In this document: piece by piece, positions 11,069-21,262 of the stretch
How the letters are laid out: each line of letters opens with the position of its first letter
How positions within the stretch are numbered: position 1 is the stretch's first letter
Assembly: GCF_014356525.2 (NCBI RefSeq)
Contig: NC_052518.1
Span: 5,064,162 to 5,128,161, forward strand
DNA: 64,000 bases
From: Nilaparvata lugens
Taxonomy: Eukaryota > Arthropoda > Insecta > Hemiptera > Delphacidae
Reading direction: 5' to 3'
Position numbers and translations under genes: made by a program
The notes under the pieces: generated by a model
Told to the model about the DNA's origin: nothing
Database searches by the model: none
Seen by the model: only the letters and a program-made list of their open reading frames with translations

Positions 11069-12014
11069 AAATGGCAGAATATCCCTATCAACAACACTCA
11101 CAATAATGGATGGGCTTTCTCCAGATATTCTGCTTGGTATGGAGTTTCTTCGTGAGCACCGGGTGAAAATAGACCCCTATTCCCGGTCAGTGGAATGGGA
11201 TCCTCATCTCGTCAAAAAGCACATTGGAGACGATATTTCCACTCCAAAAGTGGGAAAAGGAGCTGTCAACTCGAGGCTGGCTACTGTTAAAACCCAGCCT
11301 GACATAGGGAGGTCAAGGAAGCCACCTGGAATTATTCCTGTGAAGAAGCAGGAGAAGAAGAAATTTCCTCAAGTCCAGAAACACGTAGGAGCCGTGTGGA
11401 AGACTGGAAAAGAGGAATTTCTTTCTCAGAAAATTTCTCCAGCCCGTGGGAAGTTCATTTGCTGGCACTGTAAACGAGCTGGGCACTGGAGGTTCAACTG
11501 TCCGGAAAAACTGTACCGGAGGCGGAAGAAGGAGGATAATTTTCAGCAAGGAGCTGGAGATAATCGTCGAGCAGTGCAGTCTAGAAGACTGCCGGTGCTG
11601 GAAACTACACAGGAAGTATTTTCAGATCTTGGAGACCAGAATTATAATGCCAACCGGTATTATAATTGGAAAAAGAGGACAAGGAAGGTGAATTCTGGAC
11701 AGCTAGTCAACAGGAAGGAGTGTCACCTGTCCTCGGGTGCTAATCAGCTTGCCGCGAAGTTAGCGCCGGAATTTTCTGGCCCATATGAGGTCGAGGAAAT
11801 GTTGAGTGCCGGTAAGAGGTTTACTGTGCACGAGAAGGGCACCAAGCTCCAGCCACACCTGCCCGAGGATGAGGAAGAGGATGGTGATGGAGCAGTTGCG
11901 GAAAAGGTGGACGGAATTCGAGCGGATGGACAGCAGGAGGCCGAGCGAGTCTATAGAGGGTCGCTGCCTATCCGGAGGATGGGATACCAGAGAGGTGTCA
12001 CGCGCCGCCAATAA
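11069..12014 (+). pseudogene. Pol remnant: protease end, second zinc knuckle, integrase tail
   Basis: The frame opens with the C-terminal half of a retropepsin (DGLSPDILLGMEFLREHRV). In an autonomous element, reverse transcriptase would follow. Instead, residues 117-133 (counted from 11106) are a second CCHC knuckle, CWHCKRAGHWRFNC, very like the one at the end of gag. Residues 207-240 (HLSSGANQLAAKLAPEFSGP then YEVEEMLS) match the C-terminal GPY/F region of gypsy integrases, followed by an acidic tail. Reverse transcriptase, RNase H and the integrase zinc and catalytic domains are gone. It is either a degenerate remnant or a short fused protein that still makes an RNA-binding tail. Confidence 0.8.
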
Positions 12015-14203
12015 GGAGGTAAGAGGCGAGAAGGGGTGAATATCATAAAGTTCAATCATATCACAGCTTTAGAGCTATTTTTGATTCATAAATTATCCCA
12101 TTTAAAATGAGGAAATTAAATTTTGTTGTCAAAGACAAAATTGCATAGAAATTGAAGAAAATTAATTCAGAATTATTAGCACGAATTATTAGCCGAATTT
12201 TGAAAATTAATAGCATTAGCACGATTCCGAAAATAATGAAAATATTAAAAGACTGACATATTATTGTTATTGAAAGAAATTGGTCAATAGTTTTTAAAAG
12301 GAAACAGCATATTCCGTTTAATTTTTCTCATAAAATAGAGTTCTACTTAAACTAAATGGCAACTCAACCATTACAGTTTAATTAATATAATCAGTCATAA
12401 AGCACTGGCTGAATTAAATGGAAAAAATTATTATTGACAAATTAATGCATTTCTTTTGATCTGAAGGCAATCTCAATAATTTCAGTTTGAAATTTATTTA
12501 CAATATTATGATGTGACCAAGCAGGATAATCAAGAAAATTTTCTACAGTCTATGACTAGTTAATAACAGCTAAAATCGATTCCAACTAGACTAAATTTTC
12601 TTGATCGGTATATACCGATATTGTTGTAACCAAGTACAGGTTAACAAACAAAACTTGCAGTAGCTTGTTTTCTATTTGCCATAAATAGTTGATGGCGAAA
12701 TGAGTGGATAGAGAATATTAGAAAATATTATAGATCAGTATGATCCGAATAATATTTTAACCATGAGGTAATGGTTATAATAATTGAAATCATTTAATGA
12801 AGCTGGTGGTAATTGCTTTAATCCGTGTAAAGTGTTACGATGCAGTTAATTAACAGACGTTATTATACTGTGGGATAAAAGTGAATTACGTTGCAATTAA
12901 TTATTCATGTGGAATGAATAAATTGCGTTTGATTGTGAGTCGAGATGTACTACAATCGGAGGTTATTAGCTTCAGATTATGATTAAAATTTTCTAATATT
13001 TCACTTGAAAATAAAGTCGGAGGACTTACTATAAATTGGAATAAAATAATTATTATTTCAATTGGAATTAATTCTATGTTGGATCGAAAAGTTGTTTGTG
13101 CTGTGCTGTACAGATAAGATAAACATTATCTCAACTGGCTAACTGCTATCGCCAAGCTTCTAGTCTGTAGAAGAGAATTACTTCTCCTTTTCAATAACAA
13201 TTTATAAAATTGAATTCATGAGAATTCTAGTTTTTCCAGATATTCTACTGTTATTGAGTCAGTCTGAGTTTGATCGTGCTATTGTTAGTTTTGGAATTAG
13301 ATCACGTCTCGAGAGTGAATCTAATTTTTACTCAGCCTACCATCATGAGTTATTATTGACGGTGCATTAATTCATTCAATTATTACTATTTGTGCTGATT
13401 GTTGTGATTATTTTTCGGAAAATCAATATTTACTGAGTGTGAATTAATTAACAGCTGTTGTGTCATTATACACACCTTGTGTGAATAATTACTTTGAAAA
13501 AGTAAATTAAGATTTATTTCGGGGTGAAATAAGTCTTGAAGTGAGAAAGAGAGATTGAGCAATAAATGTTCACTGATTGTGAATTAATTAGCAGATGTTA
13601 TCTGTTATAATAAACACACTGTCATTTATATCCAATGGATGGTTACTTTGCATAAGTAAATCATGTGATTGATTTCATTATTGAAATGAACAGTGAGAAG
13701 TGGAATATTGAGTTGAAATTTATAGTTTCGATTTTATTATTGTGATATAGTGAGAAGGCTGTGATCCTCATAACAGATCGAAAATGAATTATTATTTCGA
13801 CCACATTTAATTGTGATATAAAATCGAAATATGTGGTGTAACATCACAACTAGTGGCTTCATGTCAACCATATAATTCAGTATTCCTCATCATATTATCA
13901 TCTCTCATATTTTATTGTGAACAATAAGTTGCTGATACACTGAACTAACTGAGAGTATCCATCACTCTGACACTTGGTAATTTTCCTGGACTCCAATTCG
14001 CCTCTATCAACTTCTGCCTCCTGTGAAGTGGTACATTGTTGTGTATCACGTTTCTTCTTGAGGATGGGGACTGCAACTTGAGTCTACTTCCTCGACGAGC
14101 TCCTGGAATTATTGGAGCTGTATCTCAGCTGACTATTGCTGAGACCACGACGAGTTCCTGGTCGTGTTGGAAATTCATCCCAGCTGTCTGATGCTGGAAG
14201 TTA
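12015..14203 (+). other. AT-rich non-coding spacer inside the retrotransposon
   Basis: These 2.2 kb lack any long frame and are about 70% AT, unlike gag and the array on either side. A motif GTGAATTAATTANCAG recurs in diverged form near 12840, 13440 and 13577, suggesting old internal duplication. No RT- or env-like sequence was found. Confidence 0.7.
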
Positions 14204-14715
14204 GGCAGTGTGAAAACACGGCCATGCAGGGCGAAAGCCCGGCACATGCAGTGCGCAAGCACGGCGAAGCAAGGCAGTGTGAAAACACGGCCATGCAGGG
14301 CGAAAGCCCGGCACATGCAGTGCGCAAGCACGGCGAAGCAAGGCAGTGTGAAAACACGGCCATGCAGGGCGAAAGCCCGGCACATGCAGTGCGCAAGCAC
14401 GGCGAAGCAAGGCAGTGTGAAAACACGGCCATGCAGGCGAAAGCCCGGCACATGCAGTGCGCAAGCACGGCGAAGCAAGGCAGTGTGAAAACACGGCCAT
14501 GCAGGGCGAAAGCCCGGCACATGCAGTGCGCAAGCACGGCGAAGCCCGGCACATGCAGTGCGCAAGCACGGCGAGCAAGGCAGTGTGAAAACACGGCCAT
14601 GCAGGGCGAAAGCCCGCACATGCAGTGCGCAGCACGGCGAAGCAAGGCAGTGTGAAAACACGGCCATGCAGGGCGAAAGCCCGGCACATGCAGTGCGCAA
14701 ACACGGCGACTCATT
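14204..14715 (+). repeat. Array block 1, 69-bp higher-order unit
   Basis: About seven repeats, each holding three hairpins in order: GTGT-GAAA-ACAC, GGGC-GAAA-GCCC and GTGC-GCAA-GCAC. Spacing of the first hairpin is 69, 69, 69 and 68 bp; a later unit is partly deleted and followed by an extra third hairpin. Confidence 0.9.
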
Positions 14716-15735
14716 GCAGTGCGGAAGCACGGCGTTTCCCTTGCAATGTTATTTAGGTTCTCAGAACCTGTCTGAGGTGTTGTTCACCTCGTTTTTTTTT
14801 TTGTGTTACCCGCCCCTCCTGGCAGTGCGAGAGCACCGCGATTCTCATCTGCAGTGCGGAAGCACGGCGTCCTCGGCAGTGTGGAAACACGGCAACTCTG
14901 CAGTGCGGGAGCACGGCGTCCTTTTCGCGATGCGAAAGCATAGCGTTCCTGGCAGTGTGGAAACACGGCGCCCCGGGCAGTGCGAAAGCACGGCGTTCCT
15001 TTTGCAGTGCGCAAGCACCGCGTCCTTATTTTTGCAGTGCGAGAGCACGGCGACTCATTGCAGTGCGGAAGCACGGCGTTTCCCTTGCAATGTTATTTAG
15101 GTTCTCAGAACCTGTCTGAGGTGTTGTTCACCTCGTTTTTTTTTGTGTTACCCGCCCCTCCTGGCAGTGCGAGAGCACCGCGATTCTCATCTGCAGTGCG
15201 GAAGCACGGCGTCCTCGGCAGTGTGGAAACACGGCAACTCTGCAGTGCGGGAGCACGGCGTCCTTTTCGCGATGCGAAAGCATAGCGTTCCTGGCAGTGT
15301 GGAAACACGGCGCCCCGGGCAGTGCGAAAGCACGGCGTTCCTTTTGCAGTGCGCAAGCACCGCGTCCTTATTTTTGCAGTGCGAGAGCACGGCGACTCAT
15401 TGCAGTGCGGAAGCACGGCGTTTCCCTTGCAATGTTATTTAGGTTCTCAGAACCTGTCTGAGGTGTTGTTCACCTCGTTTTTTTTTGTGTTACCCGCCCT
15501 TCCTGGCAGTGCGAGAGCACCGCGACTCTCATCTGCAGTGCGGAAGCACGGCGTCCCCGGCAGTGTGAAAACACGGCAACTCTGCAGTGCGGGAGCACGG
15601 CGTCCTTTTCGCGATGCGGAAGCATAGCGTTCCTGGCAGTGCGGAAGCACGGCGCTCCGGGCAGTGCGAAAGCACGGCATTCCTTTGGCAGTGCGAAAGC
15701 ACCGCGTCCTTATTTTTGCAGTGCGAAAGCACGGC
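14708..15735 (+). repeat. Array block 2, 342-bp higher-order unit, three copies
   Basis: Copies begin at 14708, 15052 and 15394 (GACTCATTGCAGTGCGGAAG). Each contains about ten hairpins. Each also has a hairpin-free insert with two other stems, GGTTCTCAGAACC and GAGGTG-TTGTT-CACCTC; the second is followed by 9-11 T residues. A related partial copy lies at about 16386-16720. Confidence 0.9.
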
Positions 15736-16640
15736 GCTTCTTGCAGTGCGAAAGCACGGTGTCCCCCATCGCAGTGCGCAAGCACGGCATGCAGGGCGAA
15801 AGCCCGGCCCGCAGGGCGAAAGCCCGGCAAAGGTAGTGCGCGAGCTTGACCAAGGCAGTGTGGGAACACGGCAGCCAGATTGCGAGCTCGTCCGAACGTC
15901 GTGCGCAAGCATGACACATCGGTCAGTGAGTGTCTGGATTGTCATTACGCGGACGCACACCTTCGCGGTGTGGGAACACCGCGGCAGTGTGAAAACACGG
16001 CATGCAGGGCGAAAGCCCGGCCCGCAGGGCGAAAGCCCGGCGATTTGTTTCTGTGTTTGTGTGTTTCTGTGTTTTGTGTACCCTGTGTTGTCCCTCCTGG
16101 CAGTGCGAGAGCACGGCGCTCTTACCTGCAGTGCGACAGCACGGCGTCCTTCTGCAGTGTGAAAACACGGCGACTCGGCAGTGCGAAAGCACGGCGTCCA
16201 TTTATGTACAGTGCGAAGCACGACACTTCCCGGCAGTGTCCTGCAAGTGTGACACGGCGCTCCCCGGCAGTGCGAAAGCACGGCGCTCTCACCTGCAGTG
16301 CGGAAGCACGGCGTCCTGGGCAGTGCGGAAGCACGGCGACTCGGCAGTGCGAAAGCACCGCGTCCTTATTTTTGCAGTGCGAGAGCACGGCGACTCTTTG
16401 CAGTGCGGAAGCACGGCGTTTCCCTTGCAATGCTACTTAGGTTCTCAGAACCTGTCTGAGGTGTGTTCACCTCGTTTTTTTTGTGTTACCCGCCCTTCCT
16501 GGCAGTGCGAGAGCACGGCGCTCTCATCTGCAGTGCGGAAGCACGGCGTCCTCGGCAGTGTGAAAACACGGCAACTCTGCAGTGCGGGAGCACGGCGTCC
16601 TTTTCGCGATGCGAAAGCATGGTGTTCCTGGCAGTGCGGA
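15736..16640 (+). repeat. Array, diverged middle section
   Basis: The hairpins here are irregularly spaced and the most varied in stem sequence. They include a fully paired stem at 15964-15983 (GCGGTGT-GGGA-ACACCGC) and one with changed outer pairs at 15898-15915 (GTC-GTGC-GCAA-GCAT-GAC). Confidence 0.85.
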
Positions 16641-17448
16641 AGCACGGCGCCCCGGGCAGTGCGAAAGCACGGCATTCCTTTTGCAGTGCGAAAGCACCGC
16701 GTCCTTATTTTTGCAGTGCGAAAGCACGGCGTTTCTTGCAGTGCGAAAGCACGGCGTCCCCCCATCGCAGTGCGGAAGCACGGCGGCCTCTTGCAGTGTG
16801 CAAACACGGCGTCCCCCATCGCAGTGCGGAAGCACGGCGGCCTCTTGCAGTGTGCAAACACGGCGTCCCCCATTGCAGTGCGGAAGCACGGCGGTCTTTT
16901 GCAGTGCGAAAGCACGGCGTCTCTTGCAGTGCGAAAGCACGGCGTCCCCCATCGCAGTGCGGAAGCACGGCGGCCTTTTGCAGTGTGCAAACACGGCGTC
17001 CCCCATTGCAGTGCGGAAGCACGGCGGTCCTTTGCAGTGCGAAAGCACGGCGTTTCTTGCAGTGCGAAAGCACGGCGTCCCCCATCGCAGTGCGGAAGCA
17101 CGGCGGCCTTTTGCAGTGTGCAAACACGGCGTCCCCCATTGCAGTGCGGAAGCACGGCGGTCCTTTGCAGTGCGAAAGCACGGCGTTTCTTGCAGTGCGA
17201 AGCACGGCGTCCCCCATCGCAGTGCGGAAGCACGGCGGCCTCTTGCAGTGTGCAAACACGGCGTCCCCCATTGCAGTGCGGAAGCACGGCGGTCCTTTGC
17301 AGTGCGAAAGCACGGCGTTTCTTGCAGTGCGAAAGCACGGCGTCCCCCATCGCAGTGCGGAAGCACGGCGGCCTCTTGCAGTGTGCAAACACGGCGGCCT
17401 CTTGCAGTGTGCAAACACGGCGTCTCAACGCAGTGCGAAAGCACGGCG
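16641..17448 (+). repeat. Array block 3, 133-bp higher-order unit
   Basis: The landmark CATCGCAGTGCGGAAGC recurs at 16950, 17083, 17215 and 17348, a spacing of 132-133 bp. Each unit carries five hairpins with GGAA, GCAA, GGAA, GAAA and GAAA loops in that order. Earlier partial units occur from 16763. Confidence 0.9.
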
Positions 17449-17714
17449 CAGATCTTCAAGATCTTCTCTGAAGCTAGGCCTAGGATCTGGCCGGGTAGCT
17501 TGCTCATTTCTTCGGATGGTGCCGACGCATCACCACCGGTTGGCGAGGAACCAACCTGGCGCCCAGTTTATGTTCGGTCTATGTTGACCGGCGGAGAGGC
17601 GGCAGAATGTACTCAGGCATTTGGGACCTTCTGTCTGCCGTTTACCCCTTCCATCCTCACCCCCCCCTCTCCTCCCCCTCTCTTTTCCCCCCCCTTCCCT
17701 TAGTAGGAACAGTG
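17449..17714 (+). other. Pre-LTR region with a pyrimidine tract
   Basis: This non-repetitive GC-rich stretch ends with about 60 nt of almost pure C and T (17641-17700). A retrotransposon normally has a purine tract here on the coding strand to prime second-strand DNA. Only TAGTAGGAACAG directly precedes the LTR, so the priming site is unclear. Confidence 0.7.
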
Positions 17715-18915
17715 TGTCACGATGTATATCGTAACTAGAGAAAGGCATTGAATTTAGGGCTCATTTATTCGACGCTCGGCTATCTTTCATAGAATCTGAG
17801 GGGTCAACGTTCAAGCCAGCCACTGGCCTACCGCTCAGCGTTGCTGCGCATCCTCTCTCCCCTCCCTCTCGGTCACTGAGGGAGGCTCGAGAAAGGCCAG
17901 CAAGAGGCAGTCGGGTTCGGAGAGCCAAGTCGAGCGGTCGAGAGAGGTGAGAAGGAAGCAGCGAGCAGCTAGCAACGTCACAGTACACCCGTACTACGTG
18001 AACTCCGATTTCTTCAGCGACCGGGAGTTGTGTCGAGGCTAAAGTTGATTAGCCTCTCACACAGTGAACTCCACTGCTCTACACTCGTTTGGGCGAGTGT
18101 TAAACGACACTTAACCTGTTTGGACGACGGGTTGCCAGTTTCGACCAACGACAACACGTCAGGTTTGGTCGAAACCTGACTCCCCATTGGTAGGCCACCA
18201 GTGGGGCATCGAGGCGAGATAGGACATCCAGGAAGGTCAGGAAAAGCCTTTCCCGCAACTCCGCGGACGATCCGGACCCCAGGAGGACAGCTAGTGCCCG
18301 GCCAGTAGGACTTAGGAAAGTCCAGAGTGCTGGCCGCCGCAGCGCACCGGTCCAGTGCGGGATCGCAAGAGGACGTCTAGGAAGGCCAGGAAAAGCCTTT
18401 CCCGCAACTCCGCGGACGATCTGTACCCCGGGAGGACGGCTAGTGCCCGGCCAGTAGGACTTAGGAAAGTCCAGAGTACTGGCCGCCGCAGCGCACCCGG
18501 TCCAGTGCGGGATCACAAGAGGACCTCTGGGAAGGCCAGGGAAAGCCTTTACCAGAGCCCCGCAACCAACCCGGACCCCGGGAAGACACCCGGTGCCCGA
18601 GGACTAGGACTCAGTCCCGACACGAAGCCCTTTTCTCACGACTAACACTGCAAGGTTCCTGTTCCCTTCTTTCCGCGACCAACCCTGTTTGGCAGTGCGA
18701 AAGCACGGCCCCTCTTTCCTAAAAGAGGGAAACATTCCTCCAAAGCACTCAAAACCCTGTTTCAACCCCCAACCCGAGCGAGGGTGGTTGACGGACGCCC
18801 CACCAAGACTCCCGTCCCCTGCCGCGGCCCTCCCCAGTCGCCGACTGAGTTTAGCCGGCCCAGAGCGACACTGGGAACTCTGATAGAGATAGTTGTGGGC
18901 AAAAATCTACTCAGA
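17715..18915 (+). repeat. 3' LTR (1.20 kb)
   Basis: It is a direct copy of 7414-9353 with only two complete 149-bp units and one diverged unit. Elsewhere I see just a few single-base differences and one-base indels over more than 1.1 kb. It holds the same GNRA hairpin (18692-18709). Confidence 0.93.
18692..18709 (+). other. GNRA hairpin unit in the 3' LTR
   Basis: This is identical to 9131-9148: GCAGTGCGAAAGCACGGC. It lies about 200 nt before the LTR end. Confidence 0.85.
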
Positions 18916-19063
18916 CTATTGACATGTTTTCTGTACCTAGTTGTCCGAACTCACTGCCGGCGCACAAGTTTTCTTTGCCGGTAGTGCCATTTTGTAAGTT
19001 AGAATATTTATTTTATCAATCTGTATTATTTTATGGCAAATAAATGAATTTGAATTTGAAAAA
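18916..19063 (+). mobile_element. 3' UTR and tail of the interrupted jockey-like LINE
   Basis: This continues the LINE split at 7414. It contains GGCAAATAAATGAATTTG and a short GAATTT repeat tail, typical of LINE 3' ends in this window. The repeated CTATT at its left edge marks the LTR-element insertion. Confidence 0.8.
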
Positions 19064-20754
19064 ACAATGAAGAAACTAACCTACTCATTGTATACATAGA
19101 AGAAGGGTAGAATTTTTGTGCTCTTATAAGTTAAAATTTGGTTTGTTCCAAAGAACACTAGAGTCATATGGATATGTAAAATAAGGAATGGTAATATAAT
19201 GGTTTAAAAGTTGTAGAAAGTTGGCAATCAAAAATTGATCACACTAGTTATCAGATAAGGTTGACAGCGCCCTTCAAATCCAAATTTGGAAATTAAAATG
19301 TATTTCAAAAGAACATTTATAACCTACACGATTATAAAAATAATATAGAATACATTTTTGGAATCCCCTTACTAGACCATCTGTGTGTAAGGGAGTTCTC
19401 CGCGTTATTTCATCCGCTTATTCTGTTTTTAAAAGTAAACAGAGAATATAATTATACTGTAGATCGTTTATGATTATAAAAATGATAAATATAGAGATAC
19501 TAGTTTAATGAATAAATGGGTTAAGTAGGCTACTTGATAATAATTGATGCCAATTGAATTAATAACATAATCGTTGACTGCAGTATAGCTCATTAGAGAA
19601 TAAATTGCAGTAGGTAATCATTGGTAATTGGCAGTAATTGCAGTGGTTAAAACTCACCCTCTAACAATAAATTCTTTCAATTGTTTTATGCATGAACGAT
19701 GTTAAATTTAATGTTTGAATGCTTCAAGTCTTCAACGACTACCTAACCATTCCTTTATCGATTGCTAATTTATTCAATAGAACAAAAATAGATGAGTTCA
19801 ATAACTAAAAATACAATTTGTTTGAATTTAATAGAATTCGAGCGGAGCAAAGGTTTTCAAATGTATTGAGTTAGATTTGTAGCCCCAAGGTACTACCACT
19901 ACTGCCTATGATCCAATGATATTATATAGGTAGGTACCGTACAGTACTACTGTACCTAAGTTAAGATCTCCGTAAACATAAAAGGGTCACAAAGTTTGAA
20001 AATCATTCACTCTACATATAAAATTAATCAGCAATTATGTATATCACATCTATAAAACAAATTTGTGAAGAAAAATTATCTCCACCCTAAAACTACAAAA
20101 TGCCGAAGTCTAGAGCTAAGCCTATTGAAGAGTAAATTTCAAAAGTGCTTGAAACAATATTATTGGAAATGATATGTGCATTCAATGAAATATAAAATAG
20201 TTACGTAATACAAAAATGATACCAATAATGATCATGATTTAGATTTCCAAGGATTTAGAAAATTTTTCATATGAAAGTAACAAGGAGAATAGGCTATTAC
20301 TACCCTAAAAGCTCAAGCTTCCAAGAAGCAATGAATACAAGCAATAGAAATTACACATTACAAAAGATGACAAAGGTTTTTTCACTTACTAAGAGAGATA
20401 CGGTTACTAATTTCATCCTTCAAGAATATTTTGGCATCACACATCACGAAAATAAAATCTTAACTCCTACCACTAAACCTATAAGCTTATGGGTCGATAA
20501 GCCGCCATTGTAGAGGGTAACTACTGCGAACTGCGAACTTCAAAATATCCCTCTGACAACACAGGTTTCTCACCACTCACATTTGTTCAATTTTATTACT
20601 TAAATCAATATTAAAAAAATTAAATTAGTAACTATTGGTGATTATTGAAGGCATGGAGCGTGTGAAATGGAAAATTAATGCGTTTTGTAGACTTGATTTA
20701 ACAGAAGAAGATGGCTATAGTGCTGCGACAAGCGGCAACAGTAGTAGCTAACCT
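19064..20754. other. Non-coding AT-rich DNA
   Basis: An 80-codon frame at 20271-20513 has no recognisable family and unremarkable composition, so I do not call it a gene. Nothing else is identifiable. Confidence 0.5.
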
Positions 20755-21262
20755 GACCACCATCCAACCCAACGCCAAACTTTCAAACTGAATTTCCACA
20801 AATAGGCCTATTATGGAATAAAATTACAAAAAATCGAAATTCTGACTCAAATTAATGTATTTCAATTTTTTACCTTTCAGTTAGATGCCCAGTTAGTCAA
20901 GATTTATGTGCAACTACATAAGATTTATGTAACTAACCACCATCCAACACAACGGCAAACTTTCAAACTGCATTTCCACAAATATTATAGAATAAAATTA
21001 CGAAAAATTGAAATTTTGACTCAAATTAATGTATTTTAATTTTTTACCTTTCAATTAGATGCCCAGTTAGTCAAGATTTATGTGAAACTACATAAGATTT
21101 ATGTAACTAACCACCATCCAACACAACGGCAAACTTTCAAACTGCATTTCAACAAATATTATAGAATAAAATTACGATAAATTGAAATTTTGACTCAAAT
21201 CAATGTATTTTAATTTTTTACCTTTCAATTAGATGCCAAGTTAGTCAAGATTTATGTAGAAA
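20755..21262. repeat. Tandem repeat, about 175-180-bp unit, three copies
   Basis: CATCCAACNCAACGNCAAAC recurs at 20761, 20941 and 21115. Each unit carries TTGACTCAAATTAATGTATT and TAGATGCCCAGTTAGTCAAG. A partial, separate copy lies at about 22250-22330. Confidence 0.85.

Larger units (their letters stand above)
14204..17448 (+). repeat. Array of about 100 GNRA-tetraloop hairpins
   Basis: Across 3.2 kb the 18-nt unit GC-A-GTGC-GAAA-GCAC-G-GC and variants recur every 20-35 bp. By eye I count roughly 100-110 that keep a four-pair stem. Loops seen are GAAA, GGAA, GCAA, GAGA and GGGA, all GNRA; one is GACA. Stems seen are GTGC/GCAC, GTGT/ACAC, GGGC/GCCC and ATGC/GCAT. The GNRA sense is the same strand as gag. 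Three higher-order layouts follow one another: 69-bp, 342-bp and 133-bp repeats. Reading frames cross the array on both strands, but only because the units lack stop codons. Confidence 0.93.
7414..18915 (+). mobile_element. Non-autonomous Ty3/gypsy-like LTR retrotransposon with hairpin array
   Basis: The element has two direct LTRs, a primer-binding site, gag, a protease frame, a pol remnant, an AT-rich spacer and a 3.2 kb hairpin array. The sequence CTATT occurs just before the left LTR (7410-7414) and just after the right one (18916-18920), consistent with a 5-bp target duplication. The leading T of TGTCACG is shared with the left duplication, so the boundary is uncertain by one base. The LTRs agree almost base for base outside a tandem-repeat block, so insertion was recent. 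No reverse transcriptase, RNase H or integrase core can be found. It would have to move using enzymes from a related complete element. Family assignment rests on the gag/protease order and the GPY/F-like tail. Confidence 0.93.

Noticed and set aside
11760..12059. Minus-strand frames over gag and pol
   Set aside because: They are antisense shadows of the retrotransposon genes, with no domain.
14204..17448. CRISPR-like array
   Set aside because: The repeats are palindromic and spaced, but the spacers are only 2-20 nt and repetitive, there are no cas genes, and the context is an insect retrotransposon.
14164..17703. Long open frames on both strands across the hairpin array (up to 489 codons)
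   Set aside because: Frames are open on both strands because the units contain no stop codons. The peptides are mere repeats of ESTA/KHGV-like words, and several period lengths shift frame. I treat them as artefacts, though low-level translation cannot be excluded.
20271..20513. 80-codon plus-strand frame
   Set aside because: There is no splice or start context, ordinary AT-rich codon content and no recognisable family.
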